A stretch of DNA of 64,000 nucleotides from Pontibacter sp. FD36 (lineage in GTDB: Bacteria > Bacteroidota > Bacteroidia > Cytophagales > Hymenobacteraceae), in NCBI RefSeq assembly GCF_015686655.1, contig NZ_JADPMP010000009.1, positions 124,001-188,000 on the forward strand, in the 5' to 3' direction. Positions 44,054 to 52,208 of this stretch are shown here, one piece after another. The notes beneath the pieces are model-generated. The model was not told the DNA's origin. It worked only from the letters and a program-made list of their open reading frames with translations, and made no database searches. Both the position numbers and the translations under genes were made by a program. Numbering within the stretch: the stretch's first letter is position 1; every line of letters starts with the position of its first letter.

Positions 44054-44470
44054 ATGGCGAGAATTTTAGGTATAGACTACGGCAACAAGCGGGTGGGGCT
44101 GGCCGCAACGGACACACTCCAGATCATTGCTTCGCCACTCGAAACTATACATGCCAAAGATGTGCTGACTTACCTGAAAGCCTATACCCTGCGCGAACCC
44201 GTGGAGGCCTTTGTTGTAGGTATGCCGCGACGCCTGACTGGTGAAGCCACCGATGCAACGCCACATGTCATTGGCTTTGTACGTAAGCTCCAGAAGGAGT
44301 TTCCGGGTATACCGGTGCATACCGTAGACGAGCGCTTTACCTCCAGCATGGCTCAGAAAGCGATGCTGGCCGGCGGACTCAAGAAGAAGGACCGCCAGGA
44401 CAAAAGCACCGTGGACCGGGTGAGCGCAGCCATTATTTTACAGTCGTATTTAGAAAGCAGAACAATATGA
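44054..44470 (+). CDS. ruvX: Putative Holliday junction resolvase
   Basis: A 138-residue RNase H-fold protein (YqgF family). The conserved acidic residues are in ILGIDYGNKRVGLA (Asp7), VHTVDERFTS (the second Asp) and the C-terminal DRVSAAIIL. The middle block VGMPRRLTGEATDATP matches. It may resolve junctions or process rRNA precursors. The stop TGA overlaps the def ATG (ATGA), so both are translationally coupled. Confidence 0.93.
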   Translation: MARILGIDYGNKRVGLAATDTLQIIASPLETIHAKDVLTYLKAYTLREPVEAFVVGMPRRLTGEATDATPHVIGFVRKLQKEFPGIPVHTVDERFTSSMAQKAMLAGGLKKKDRQDKSTVDRVSAAIILQSYLESRTI

Positions 44471-45039
44471 TTTACCCTATTACCGCTTATGGCGACCCGG
44501 TGCTGAAGGAGCCGGCGCAGGACATCCCGAAGGACTACGAAGGTCTGAATGAGCTGATTGAAGACATGTTCACCACCATGTACCATGCCCACGGCGTGGG
44601 ACTCGCTGCTCCGCAGATCAGCAAGGGCATCCGCCTGTTTGTGATCGACTCTGAGCCCATGATGGACGAAGGCGACGAAGGCAAAGGTGTGAAAAAGGCA
44701 TTTATCAACCCGGAGATCATCGAGGAAGACGGGGAAGAGTGGGGCTTTGAGGAAGGCTGCCTGAGCATACCGGGTGTGCGTGAGGTGGTATACCGCCCTG
44801 AGCGCATTGTTATCCGCTACTTTGACCAGGACTGGAACGAACACACCGATACCTACGACGGCATGACGGCTCGTGTGATCCAGCACGAGTACGACCACAT
44901 TGAGGGCATCCTGTTCACAGACCACCTTTCCGGACTGAAAAAGCGCCTGATCAAGAACAAGCTTACCAAAATATCCAAAGGAGAAGTGGATGCGGATTAT
45001 CGCATGAAATTCCCGACAGCGGCAACAAAGAAACGCTAG
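44467..45039 (+). CDS. def: Peptide deformylase
   Basis: A 190-residue metalloenzyme that removes the formyl group from nascent chains. The three motifs are HGVGLAAPQ, EEGCLSIPG (metal ligand C98) and QHEYDHIEG (H140, E141, H144). It is a class with an acidic insertion (MMDEGDEGKGVKK), frequent in Bacteroidota. It overlaps ruvX by four bases. Confidence 0.97.
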   Translation: MIYPITAYGDPVLKEPAQDIPKDYEGLNELIEDMFTTMYHAHGVGLAAPQISKGIRLFVIDSEPMMDEGDEGKGVKKAFINPEIIEEDGEEWGFEEGCLSIPGVREVVYRPERIVIRYFDQDWNEHTDTYDGMTARVIQHEYDHIEGILFTDHLSGLKKRLIKNKLTKISKGEVDADYRMKFPTAATKKR

Positions 45040-45064
45040 ACGCTATACCTGACACCTATCAAAG

Positions 45065-45103
45065 ATCGCCTGCTCCAGACTACTGCGGCAGGCGATTTAC
45101 TTT
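45065..45103 (+). terminator. Probable terminator of ruvX-def
   Basis: A 9-bp perfect stem ATCGCCTGC / GCAGGCGAT with a 14-base loop followed by TTACTTTA, a weak T-tract. Confidence 0.65.
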
Positions 45104-45244
45104 ACTGCCACACATCTGCGACGCATACCATCAAAGGTTAAACTTCGGATTTTGTGCTGTACTCTCATCTGCCATGCCTACCTTAGTGGCACATCTATTC
45201 AATTACCAACATTTTTCTTCAACTCACCTTCTAAACTCAAGCTT

Positions 45245-46033
45245 ATGAATGCGATCAAACGAAACAATGTGACGGTAACCGGAAAAGGAGAAAAGCCGAT
45301 GCTGTTTGCTCATGGCTACGGCTGCGATCAGAACATGTGGCGTTATATTACCCCTGCTTTTCAGGATGACTACAAGATCATACTTTTCGATCACATAGGA
45401 TTTGGCAACTCAGACGCTTCTACCTATTCAAAAGATCGCTACTCGTCGCTGCAAGGTTATGCGGCAGATGTGCTTGAGATATGCCATGAACTGGACCTGC
45501 AGGATGTCATCTTTGTAGGCCACTCAGTGAGTGCCATGATCGGAGTGCTGGCTGCCATCCAGGAGCCTGAGCGCTTCTCTAAGCTTGTGCTGGTAAGCCC
45601 CTCGCCAAGCTTTATCAATGACGGCGACTATTATGGCGGTTTTTCACGACAGGATATAGATGGCCTGCTCCTTTCGCTGGATGGGGACTACCTGGGCTGG
45701 TCCAACACCATAGCCCCAGTGATCATGAGCAACGCCGACCGTCCGGAGCTGGCACAGGAACTGGCGCAGAGCTTCTGCAAAAGCAATCCCGAAATCGCCA
45801 ATGACTTTGCCCATATCACCTTCTTGTCAGACCACCGAAAGGACCTGCCTCAGGTAAAGACAGACACCCTGATTTTGCAGTGTTCGGAGGACGCCATTGC
45901 CCCGCCGCCAGTTGGCGAATATACCCACCGGAGCATCGCTGGCAGCAAGTTCACAATTTTAGAGGCGACAGGCCACTGCCCTAACCTGAGTGCGCCGGAA
46001 GAGACAATCAAGGCCATTAAGAATTTTTTGTAA
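45245..46033 (+). CDS. Alpha/beta hydrolase of the RsbQ/KAI2-like type
   Basis: A 262-residue protein from the ATG at 45245 (MNAIKRNNVTVTGKGEKPML); upstream in-frame sequence has poor composition. The catalytic triad is S94 in GHSVSAMIG, an Asp in LQCSEDAIAP, and H244 in TGHCPNLSAP. AHGYGCDQNMWRYITPAF is the oxyanion-loop signature of RsbQ, the small hydrolase that activates the energy-stress phosphatase RsbP of Bacillus. The next gene encodes a STAS-like protein, an unusual partner suggesting a signalling pair. RsbP is not seen here. Confidence 0.85.
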   Translation: MNAIKRNNVTVTGKGEKPMLFAHGYGCDQNMWRYITPAFQDDYKIILFDHIGFGNSDASTYSKDRYSSLQGYAADVLEICHELDLQDVIFVGHSVSAMIGVLAAIQEPERFSKLVLVSPSPSFINDGDYYGGFSRQDIDGLLLSLDGDYLGWSNTIAPVIMSNADRPELAQELAQSFCKSNPEIANDFAHITFLSDHRKDLPQVKTDTLILQCSEDAIAPPPVGEYTHRSIAGSKFTILEATGHCPNLSAPEETIKAIKNFL

Positions 46034-46114
46034 AAATACCGTACAAGTATCTGTGCAGATATTGGTCAGCGGGCGCAAAGTCATTAGGTTGCGAAGAAAG
46101 AGATATACATTTTA

Positions 46115-46564
46115 GTGGAATTGACAGACAGTATAGAATATAAAGAATTAAAGAAGGCTAACGGAGATGTTTTCCTGGAGGTAAGAAGGATGCCTGATAA
46201 TGGCTTTATAGCTATGAACTGGATCGGTATACAGTCTCTTGAGACTGTTGTGATGGGCGGCAACCTGGTTCTGTCGATGTTGCGGCAGAAGCCGTCACCG
46301 GGAGTTCTGAACAGTAATCGGGAGCTAATAGGACCTTGGGAAGCAGCAGTCAATTGGCTGGCCTTTAAGTGGGCCCCGCAGGCCAAAAGCCTGGGGCTGC
46401 GCTTCTTTGCGCATGTACTATCTCCTGGCATTTATGGGCAACGGTCCTTTAAAGCATTGTTTCCTAACCTCAGGGAGGTGCTCGATGTAAAGTCTTTTGA
46501 TAAAGACGAAGGGGCCGAGGAGTGGCTCCGCATGAAAGTCTCCATCAAAAAGACCAGCACATAG
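46115..46564 (+). CDS. STAS-like protein, paralogue of the gene at 15531
   Basis: A 149-residue protein starting at GTG (MELTDSIEYKEL when read as Met). It has a W-rich beta-alpha core: FIAMNWIGIQSLETVVMGGN, PWEAAVNWLAFKWAPQAKSL and GLRFFAHVLSPGIYGQRSF. The WLAFxWxPxAxxxGLR block is shared with the minus-strand protein at 15531-15923. It follows the RsbQ-like gene by 81 bases, so co-transcription is plausible. Function unknown; a sensor or regulator role is inference. Confidence 0.6.
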   Translation: MELTDSIEYKELKKANGDVFLEVRRMPDNGFIAMNWIGIQSLETVVMGGNLVLSMLRQKPSPGVLNSNRELIGPWEAAVNWLAFKWAPQAKSLGLRFFAHVLSPGIYGQRSFKALFPNLREVLDVKSFDKDEGAEEWLRMKVSIKKTST

Positions 46565-46622
46565 CCTGTCCAGGTATGCTGGCAGCAAATTGTCCAGCAG
46601 CTGTTAGCCATAGCTGAGGCTA

Positions 46623-47717
46623 TTATTCCACCCAGCTAAATAACCGACTCCAGCGAATTTTATCTAACCCACCCGCTTCTTCATCCACCGAAAACCAGGT
46701 AAACAACGGTTTCCCGACAACGTGGTCTTCCGGCACAAAGCCCCAGTAGCGGGAATCAAGTGAGTTGTGACGGTTGTCTCCCATCATAAAGTAATAGTTC
46801 TGCCGGAAGGTATAGCTCTTGGCTTCCTTACCGTCCAGGTATAGCCTGCCCTCCCGCACCTCGGCGTTTTTGTTCTGCTCGTGTTCCAGGATGATCTTTT
46901 GGTAGATAGGTAGCGTTTCGGGTGTGATCGCTACTGAAACGCCTTGCTTTGGGATGTAGAGCGGGCCGTAGTTGTCGCGGTTCCAGTTGAGGCCCGGCGC
47001 CTGTGGAAATATTCCAGCCTCTGACTCGCCCGTCGCCATTTGCTGTAGCTCGATGCCCTGTATAAAGTGGAGCGAAGCCAGTTCCCGTGCCCTGGCAGGT
47101 GTAGTGTGCAGCAGATAACCTCCCTGCACCGGGTACACGTCTGTGAGATTTCGCTCTCTGAAGAACTTCGGCTGCAGCACCTTGTCAGTGGCCATAAAGT
47201 AGCCGTACTGCATCTGCTCCGGGTTGTCGAGTGGCTTACCATTGACGTATACCTGCCGGTCGCGGATTTCCAGCATGTCGCCGGCTATACCTACACAGCG
47301 CTTCACGTAGTGCGTGCGCTGGTCCATGGGGTGCTCCGTTTCATCCGGAAAATTGAATACTACCGGGTCATTGTGCTTCAATTCTGAGAAACCAGGCAAC
47401 CGATAGGACTCTAACTGCAGCGCCTCAGAATAAGCAGGTAGATCCGTACCCCAAATGGTCTGGTGGGTCAGTGGCACCTGCAGTGGCGTCATGGGGGTGC
47501 GGGGGCCGTAGTGCAGTTTGCTCACAAACAGGCGATCGCCTACAAGCATCGACTTTTCCATGGAAGGCGTCGGGATAGCATAAGCCTCAAATGTGGCCCA
47601 GCGGAAAAACGAGGATACGATTACCGCAAACATCAGGGCATTTCCCCATTCGCGCAGAGCACTTTTCTTGGCTGGCTTCTCAGCCGGTTTTTTCTTCCAG
47701 AGTTTTAGCTGCATCAT
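46623..47717 (-). CDS. lepB: Signal peptidase I
   Basis: A 364-residue type I signal peptidase. The membrane helix is at about 25-45, the catalytic Ser52 is in PTPSMEKSML, and the Lys is in THYVKRCVGI. GDNRHNSLDSRYWGFV is box E. It cuts Sec signal peptides on the periplasmic side. It carries a long insertion (about 190-300) between boxes D and E, as in many Bacteroidota. The AGGTATAG word occurs twice in this gene (46807 and 46838). Confidence 0.95.
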   Translation of the reverse strand: MMQLKLWKKKPAEKPAKKSALREWGNALMFAVIVSSFFRWATFEAYAIPTPSMEKSMLVGDRLFVSKLHYGPRTPMTPLQVPLTHQTIWGTDLPAYSEALQLESYRLPGFSELKHNDPVVFNFPDETEHPMDQRTHYVKRCVGIAGDMLEIRDRQVYVNGKPLDNPEQMQYGYFMATDKVLQPKFFRERNLTDVYPVQGGYLLHTTPARARELASLHFIQGIELQQMATGESEAGIFPQAPGLNWNRDNYGPLYIPKQGVSVAITPETLPIYQKIILEHEQNKNAEVREGRLYLDGKEAKSYTFRQNYYFMMGDNRHNSLDSRYWGFVPEDHVVGKPLFTWFSVDEEAGGLDKIRWSRLFSWVE

Positions 47718-47795
47718 CAGAGCATAGTAGGTTTACTATACTTTAACTGCAGTAAGGTTCAGTAAATTATAATCCTTACTGAAAAAATCACGTGT

Positions 47796-47816
47796 CTATA
47801 CCTTGGTAAGGTATAG
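47796..47816. repeat. Inverted pair of AGGTATAG words
   Basis: CTATACCTT and AAGGTATAG are perfect 9-bp reverse complements around GGT, between lepB and the DUF1810 gene. No T-run follows. Confidence 0.65.
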
Positions 47817-47871
47817 GCTTAGCTGGCAACTGCCTGCACGGGCTTCCACTTAAGCTGGAAAAATCGCCGCG

Positions 47872-48300
47872 TTACTTTAAAAGCTGCAGTGTCTTTTCAT
47901 CCTCTTTGCCACTGTAATACTTGTCGAGCACAGCTTTGAAAACAGGATCAGCGCCGGGTACTGCAGCAAACAGGGTCATACTGGAGCGCAGCTTCAGGTC
48001 ATCGGGGCTCCCCAGGACTTGGTTGGCTGTTTTTCCCTCCAGCGCTAACATGGCTTTGGAAATTTCCACTAATCTTTGCCCCAGGACAGGATGCTGCAGG
48101 TATAGCCGGGCTTCTTCCAGGTCTTTAATGGCGTAGTATCGGGCAGTCTCGCTATACCCTAACCCCTGCAATTGCGGGAAAATAAACCACATCCAGTGGC
48201 TCCGCTTGCGACCATTTTTTATTTCAGTCAGAGCCTGCTCGTAACTGCTGGCTTGTGCATCCAGGAAGCGGGCAAGACTTGGTATATTCTCTATGCTCAT
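47872..48300 (-). CDS. DUF1810 family protein
   Basis: A 142-residue cytoplasmic protein from the ATG at 48300 (MSIENIPSLARFLDAQAS); a TTG at 48309 would add three residues. GRKRSHWMWFIFPQLQGLG and YAIKDLEEARLYL match DUF1810, a helical domain sometimes called 'calpastatin'. Function unknown; it is similar in fold to NADAR-linked or ADP-ribose-related families. It is divergent from the next gene. Confidence 0.88.
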   Translation of the reverse strand: MSIENIPSLARFLDAQASSYEQALTEIKNGRKRSHWMWFIFPQLQGLGYSETARYYAIKDLEEARLYLQHPVLGQRLVEISKAMLALEGKTANQVLGSPDDLKLRSSMTLFAAVPGADPVFKAVLDKYYSGKEDEKTLQLLK

Positions 48301-48505
48301 GTGTTTCAAGTGTATGTCGGGACAAAAGAGTTTAAACGAAAAACTGCAGGCTTCTGCATATAAACCTTACATAATCAACATTCCTAATTTACGGATCTGC
48401 CGGTCAAACTTACTGTCATACTATACCTGTTTTCATTCCACACTTCCGAGAAAGCCTGGGAGGCGTGTAACATACAAATTCCGCTATTCTCCGTACACGG
48501 CAGGT

Positions 48506-49519
48506 ATGGCTTTCCGACAAATCGCTGTATTGCTCCTGCTTGCCTTCCTGCTCCCACTCACCGGGTATAGCTGGGGCTTTTTCGCGCACCAGCGCATCAA
48601 CCGCCTGGCTGTGTATACGCTGCCGCCCGAGATGGTGGGCTTCTACAAAAAGCACATCCGCTACATCACTGAAAACGCCGTGAACCCAGACCGCCGCCGC
48701 TATGCAGTGGCTGGCGAGGCGCCCCGCCACTACATCGACTTGGACGTATACGGCGACAGCGCCCTCTATAAAATGCCCCGCTATTGGCAACAGGCCGTAG
48801 AGCGCTATGGCGAAGACACACTCATGGCGCACGGTATTGTGCCCTGGCACATTAACCGCATGAAGTTTCAGCTCACGCAGGCTTTCAAAGACCGCGACCT
48901 GGATCGCATCCTGCGCCTCTCGGCCGACATGGGTCATTACATAGCCGACGCCTGCGTGCCCCTGCACACCACCCGCAACTACAACGGGCAGTTCACAGGG
49001 CAGCGCGGTATACATGGCTTTTGGGAGAGCCGGATCCCCGAGCTGCTCTCTGACAACTACGACTTCTTTGTGGGGCAGGCCAGGTATATTGAGCAACCAC
49101 AGCTTAAGGCCTGGGAGATTGTCGCCAGCGCCCATTTGGCCCTTGACTCCGTACTTGGTTTTGAGCGTGAACTCACACTGGCTTTTGAGGAAGAGAAAAA
49201 GTACAGCTACGAAGTGCGCGGCAACCTCACCACGCGGGTGTATTCCAGAGAGTTTTCGGAGGCCTATCACCGCCGACTTAACGGGCAGGTAGAGCGACAG
49301 ATGCGTCTTGCCATCCATACCGTGGCCAGCTATTGGTTTACAGCCTGGATAGACGCGGGTCAGCCCAACCTCCGTCAACTAGCTCCCACCGTATCGGCAG
49401 AAGAACAGGAGCGCCTGCGCATGGAGCTGAAGGAGTACGAACAAGGTCCTCACCTGCCCCGTGAAGAAGGCGAGACCCGGCTTCACCGCAGAATATGGAT
49501 TTCGGGGCGCAGAGAGTAG
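48506..49519 (+). CDS. Secreted zinc-dependent phospholipase C / S1-P1 nuclease-like protein
   Basis: A 337-residue protein from the ATG at 48506 (MAFRQIAVLLLLAFLLPLTG). The signal peptide probably ends at Ser22, leaving W23 as the mature N-terminus (WGFFAHQRIN). In P1 nuclease and bacterial PLC the N-terminal Trp binds zinc through its amino group. Other zinc ligands are in GFFAHQRINRL (His), DMGHYIADACVPLHTTRN (H, D, H) and GIHGFWESRI (H, E). It would hydrolyse phospholipids or nucleic acids outside the cytoplasm. The next serine hydrolase gene begins 123 bases downstream. Confidence 0.85.
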   Translation: MAFRQIAVLLLLAFLLPLTGYSWGFFAHQRINRLAVYTLPPEMVGFYKKHIRYITENAVNPDRRRYAVAGEAPRHYIDLDVYGDSALYKMPRYWQQAVERYGEDTLMAHGIVPWHINRMKFQLTQAFKDRDLDRILRLSADMGHYIADACVPLHTTRNYNGQFTGQRGIHGFWESRIPELLSDNYDFFVGQARYIEQPQLKAWEIVASAHLALDSVLGFERELTLAFEEEKKYSYEVRGNLTTRVYSREFSEAYHRRLNGQVERQMRLAIHTVASYWFTAWIDAGQPNLRQLAPTVSAEEQERLRMELKEYEQGPHLPREEGETRLHRRIWISGRRE

Positions 49520-49641
49520 TTAGAAAGCTTCCTATCTACTGCCCGTGTTCTTTATTGTCGTCTATACAACAACGGACAGGCCATGTTATGCAAAAGGATG
49601 TAAAATTGCCTATCTTGCCTCTACAACCCACTTACTCAACT

Positions 49642-51210
49642 ATGAACTCTATTGATACTTTCTTTAAGCGCCTTGCGCTGCTCCTTACACTGGCAACAGT
49701 GTGTAGCCTGCAGGCTTTAGCGCAGCAAAACACAGCCGCTACCCTCCAAAAGCTGGATGCCTATTACCAGAAGGCGCTGCAGGATTGGGATGTCCCGGGC
49801 ATGGCCATTGCCATCGTGAAAAACGACTCTGTGATCTTTGCCAAGGGCTACGGCGTGCGCGACCTCAAAGCAGGCGGACAAGTAGATGCCAACACCGTGT
49901 TCGGCATCGCCTCCAATTCCAAAGCTTATACCGCCGCCGCCCTCGGCATATTGGTGGATGAAGGCAAACTCAACTGGGACGACAAAGTAACAAAGCACCT
50001 GCCGTGGCTGCAGCTCTATAACCCTTATGTAACGCAGGAGCTCAACATCAAGGACCTGCTGAGCCACCGCGCTGGCTTCCGCACCTTCAGCGGGGATTTG
50101 CTCTGGTACAACACCACCTACAGCCGCCGCGAAATTCTGGAGCGTGCCCGTCATCTCAAGCCCGCCTACAGCTTCCGCGACGGTTATGGCTACTCCAACC
50201 TCATGTTCATCGCCGCCGGCGAAGTGATTGAGGCCTTATCGGGACAAACGTGGGAAGACTTTATCAAGCAGCGCTTCTTCTCGCCACTGGGTATGAGCCG
50301 CTCTTATACCTCCGTAAATGAGCTGGCCGGTAAAGACAACGTCGCCTCTCCGCACGGCTTCGACGAAAAGCGCAAGCCCTACCCTACTACCTTCACAGCC
50401 TGGGACAATTGGAACCCAGCGGCAGGAATTTTTACGAGCGTAAACCAGCAGGCTCAGTGGATGCGTCTGCAGCTAAACCGCGGTACTTACAAAGGCCAAA
50501 AGATCTTCAGCGAAGATGCCAACCGCATGATGTGGACTGCACACAATGCCATGCCGATATCCAAACAAGCCGAAGCCAATGTACCTTCCACCCACTTTTC
50601 GGCCGCTGGTCTGGGCTGGATGATGAACGATTACGAAGGTCGCAAAGTACTGGCCCATGGTGGAGGGCATGAAGGCATGAACAGTCGCACGGTGCTGGTA
50701 CCTGAAGAGAACCTAGGCATTGTCATCTTGACAAACAGTATGAGCAGCATCATGTCGCCACTGGCCAATTATACCCTCGATCAGTTCCTGGGAGTACAGA
50801 ACGGCCGCGACTGGAGCCAGTTCTCACTCGACAACATAGCCAAGGCACGTAGAGCACAAGACGAAGCCGCTGCCAAAGCCCCAAAAGAAAAGCCACGCAA
50901 GAGCAAACCAACCATGGATCTGGAAGCCTACGCGGGCACATACAACAGTCCGTTGTATGGTGATGCAACCATTAAGGTACAGAACAAACAATTAGTATTG
51001 GACCTGGCCCCTGCTCCTGCCTTAGGAGGCAAGCTCACGCACTGGCAGCATGACATCTTTGACTTGGAGTGGAAGAACAATTTCGCGCTGCTCACCCCAA
51101 CGAAAGTGCGTTTCATTGTAGGTCCGGACGGTAAGATTGCTGAAATGCGACTCGATGCAAACAACCCGGATTTCCACTTCAGTGAACTTGAGTTCAGGAA
51201 AGTTAAGTAA
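49642..51210 (+). CDS. Serine hydrolase of the class C beta-lactamase fold with C-terminal DUF3471 domain
   Basis: A 522-residue secreted protein from the ATG at 49642 (MNSIDTFFKRLALLLTLATV), with a signal peptide ending near LQALAQ. The active site is S91-x-x-K94 (SNSK), Y184-S-N186 and the HGG-like motif LAHGGGHEGM. After about residue 400 a lipocalin-like DUF3471 beta domain (ETYAGTYN-like, DGKIAEMRLDANNPDF) follows. It is most likely a D-amino-acid peptidase or esterase; beta-lactam hydrolysis cannot be claimed. A 25-bp hairpin terminator follows. Confidence 0.9.
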   Translation: MNSIDTFFKRLALLLTLATVCSLQALAQQNTAATLQKLDAYYQKALQDWDVPGMAIAIVKNDSVIFAKGYGVRDLKAGGQVDANTVFGIASNSKAYTAAALGILVDEGKLNWDDKVTKHLPWLQLYNPYVTQELNIKDLLSHRAGFRTFSGDLLWYNTTYSRREILERARHLKPAYSFRDGYGYSNLMFIAAGEVIEALSGQTWEDFIKQRFFSPLGMSRSYTSVNELAGKDNVASPHGFDEKRKPYPTTFTAWDNWNPAAGIFTSVNQQAQWMRLQLNRGTYKGQKIFSEDANRMMWTAHNAMPISKQAEANVPSTHFSAAGLGWMMNDYEGRKVLAHGGGHEGMNSRTVLVPEENLGIVILTNSMSSIMSPLANYTLDQFLGVQNGRDWSQFSLDNIAKARRAQDEAAAKAPKEKPRKSKPTMDLEAYAGTYNSPLYGDATIKVQNKQLVLDLAPAPALGGKLTHWQHDIFDLEWKNNFALLTPTKVRFIVGPDGKIAEMRLDANNPDFHFSELEFRKVK

Positions 51211-51222
51211 TCCACAAACTCT

Positions 51223-51274
51223 TTAAAAATAGCGGGGCCATACCTGAAATCAGGTATGGCCCCGCTATTTTTAA
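51223..51274 (+). terminator. Terminator with a 25-bp perfect stem
   Basis: Arms 51223-51247 and 51250-51274 are perfect reverse complements around a 2-base loop. The arms contain CATACCTGA / TCAGGTATG, an inverted pair of the window-wide word core. T-run TTTTT lies in the right arm. Serves the serine hydrolase gene. Confidence 0.85.
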
Positions 51275-51284
51275 GATACTGCTC

Positions 51285-51383
51285 TTAGTAAGCTACAATA
51301 ACAGAAACAATGCTCGCAACCGCAAAATAGCCTGCTATGACAATGTATGCGAGCGCATCTTCATCAAAGTAAAGTTTTTTCAT
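51285..51383 (-). CDS. 32-residue single-helix membrane peptide (twin 1)
   Basis: A minus-strand frame with start ATG at 51383: MKKLYFDEDALAYIVIAGYF then AVASIVSVIVAY and stop. A short polar/acidic head (about residues 1-10) is followed by one hydrophobic helix (about 11-32). The same layout, MKK-aromatic, acidic/Asn residues, AYFV-like helix, occurs in the 51689 frame. AT-rich surroundings and low complexity allow chance, but the paralogy supports real genes. Confidence 0.55.
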   Translation of the reverse strand: MKKLYFDEDALAYIVIAGYFAVASIVSVIVAY

Positions 51384-51628
51384 GAGTGACAACCTTTTAA
51401 ACGTTAGAAATGCTTTAAAATACCTTTGGCTGCCTTACTAATAATACATTACGTATATCCTAACTCTATCGTTGTATTATTTATAAATATTTTATAATTA
51501 TTTATGATATTCATATATATATATTTGAATATTAATACTATTGTCGGTTGTCAATACTTATGTAAAGCATTTTACAATAGTGAATAAGTCAAGCAAACAT
51601 CCATTCCAACACATATTAGAATGAGAGC

Positions 51629-51670
51629 TAATGATAAGGGCGATGCTTAAAAGCATCGCCCTTATCATTA
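51629..51670. repeat. 20-bp perfect hairpin between the twin peptides
   Basis: Arms 51629-51648 and 51651-51670 are perfect reverse complements around AA. No T-run follows on either strand, so it is not a typical terminator; it may be a REP-like or processing site 19 bases past the second twin's stop. Confidence 0.7.
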
Positions 51671-51688
51671 CTATTAAAATTGGTAAAA

Positions 51689-51790
51689 TTAAGCTATTGT
51701 TACTAGTAAACTACTAATTGCACCACCGAGCACAAAGTAAGCAGCAACAATCAGATTAGCTTTTGATTCGTTAAGGGTAAATTTTTTCAT
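51689..51790 (-). CDS. 33-residue single-helix membrane peptide (twin 2)
   Basis: Minus-strand frame with start ATG at 51790: MKKFTLNESKANLIVAAYFV then LGGAISSLLVTIA and stop. The helix (about 12-33) has small residues (GGAISS) for packing. The head MKKFTLNES parallels MKKLYFDED of twin 1. An AT-rich 340-base region with no other gene precedes it. Not recognised as any family. Confidence 0.55.
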   Translation of the reverse strand: MKKFTLNESKANLIVAAYFVLGGAISSLLVTIA

Positions 51791-52129
51791 GACAATAGAA
51801 TGTTTTAGGGTTTAGGTTAGACTTTATTATTGCAAGCATAAAAAAATTCACTTCTAGTTAAATATCATCATATTTTTTCCAGAAGACATTGCAAATAAAT
51901 ATTAAATAATTAGTATATGCAAACAATTGTATATAAAATCTATTTAATAGAACAATATCTACAACCTATCATTTCCCAACCTTCTACTTATATTACAACT
52001 TACTAATAGCCAATCAAATAAATAAAAGCAACAGGCTATTAGAATTATTAAATTTAAATTTTGTTAAAATTTTTGTGAGAAAAATCTTAAATCAGATAAT
52101 TCCCAATACTGACAGCATCATAAAAAGTA
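51791..52129. other. AT-rich spacer upstream of the twin peptides
   Basis: About 340 bases of very AT-rich sequence. I see no open frame longer than the twins, no tRNA and no strong hairpin. It probably carries the promoter(s) of the minus-strand twin peptides. Confidence 0.5.
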
Positions 52130-52165
52130 AAATCCCTTGGTAACCAAACGGTTTCCAAGGGATTT
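52130..52165 (-). terminator. Rho-independent terminator of ettA
   Basis: An 11-bp perfect stem AAATCCCTTGG / CCAAGGGATTT, extended imperfectly by TAACC / GGTTT with a 4-base loop. The minus strand continues TTACTTTTTA. Confidence 0.8.
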
Positions 52166-52208
52166 CATTCATACAGAAAACTTGACTTTCAGCACACGAT
52201 GGTGCAAT

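Noticed and set aside
49642-51210. Beta-lactamase resistance gene
   Set aside because: SNSK, YSN and HGG motifs define the fold family only. The DUF3471 tail and lineage suggest a peptidase or esterase.
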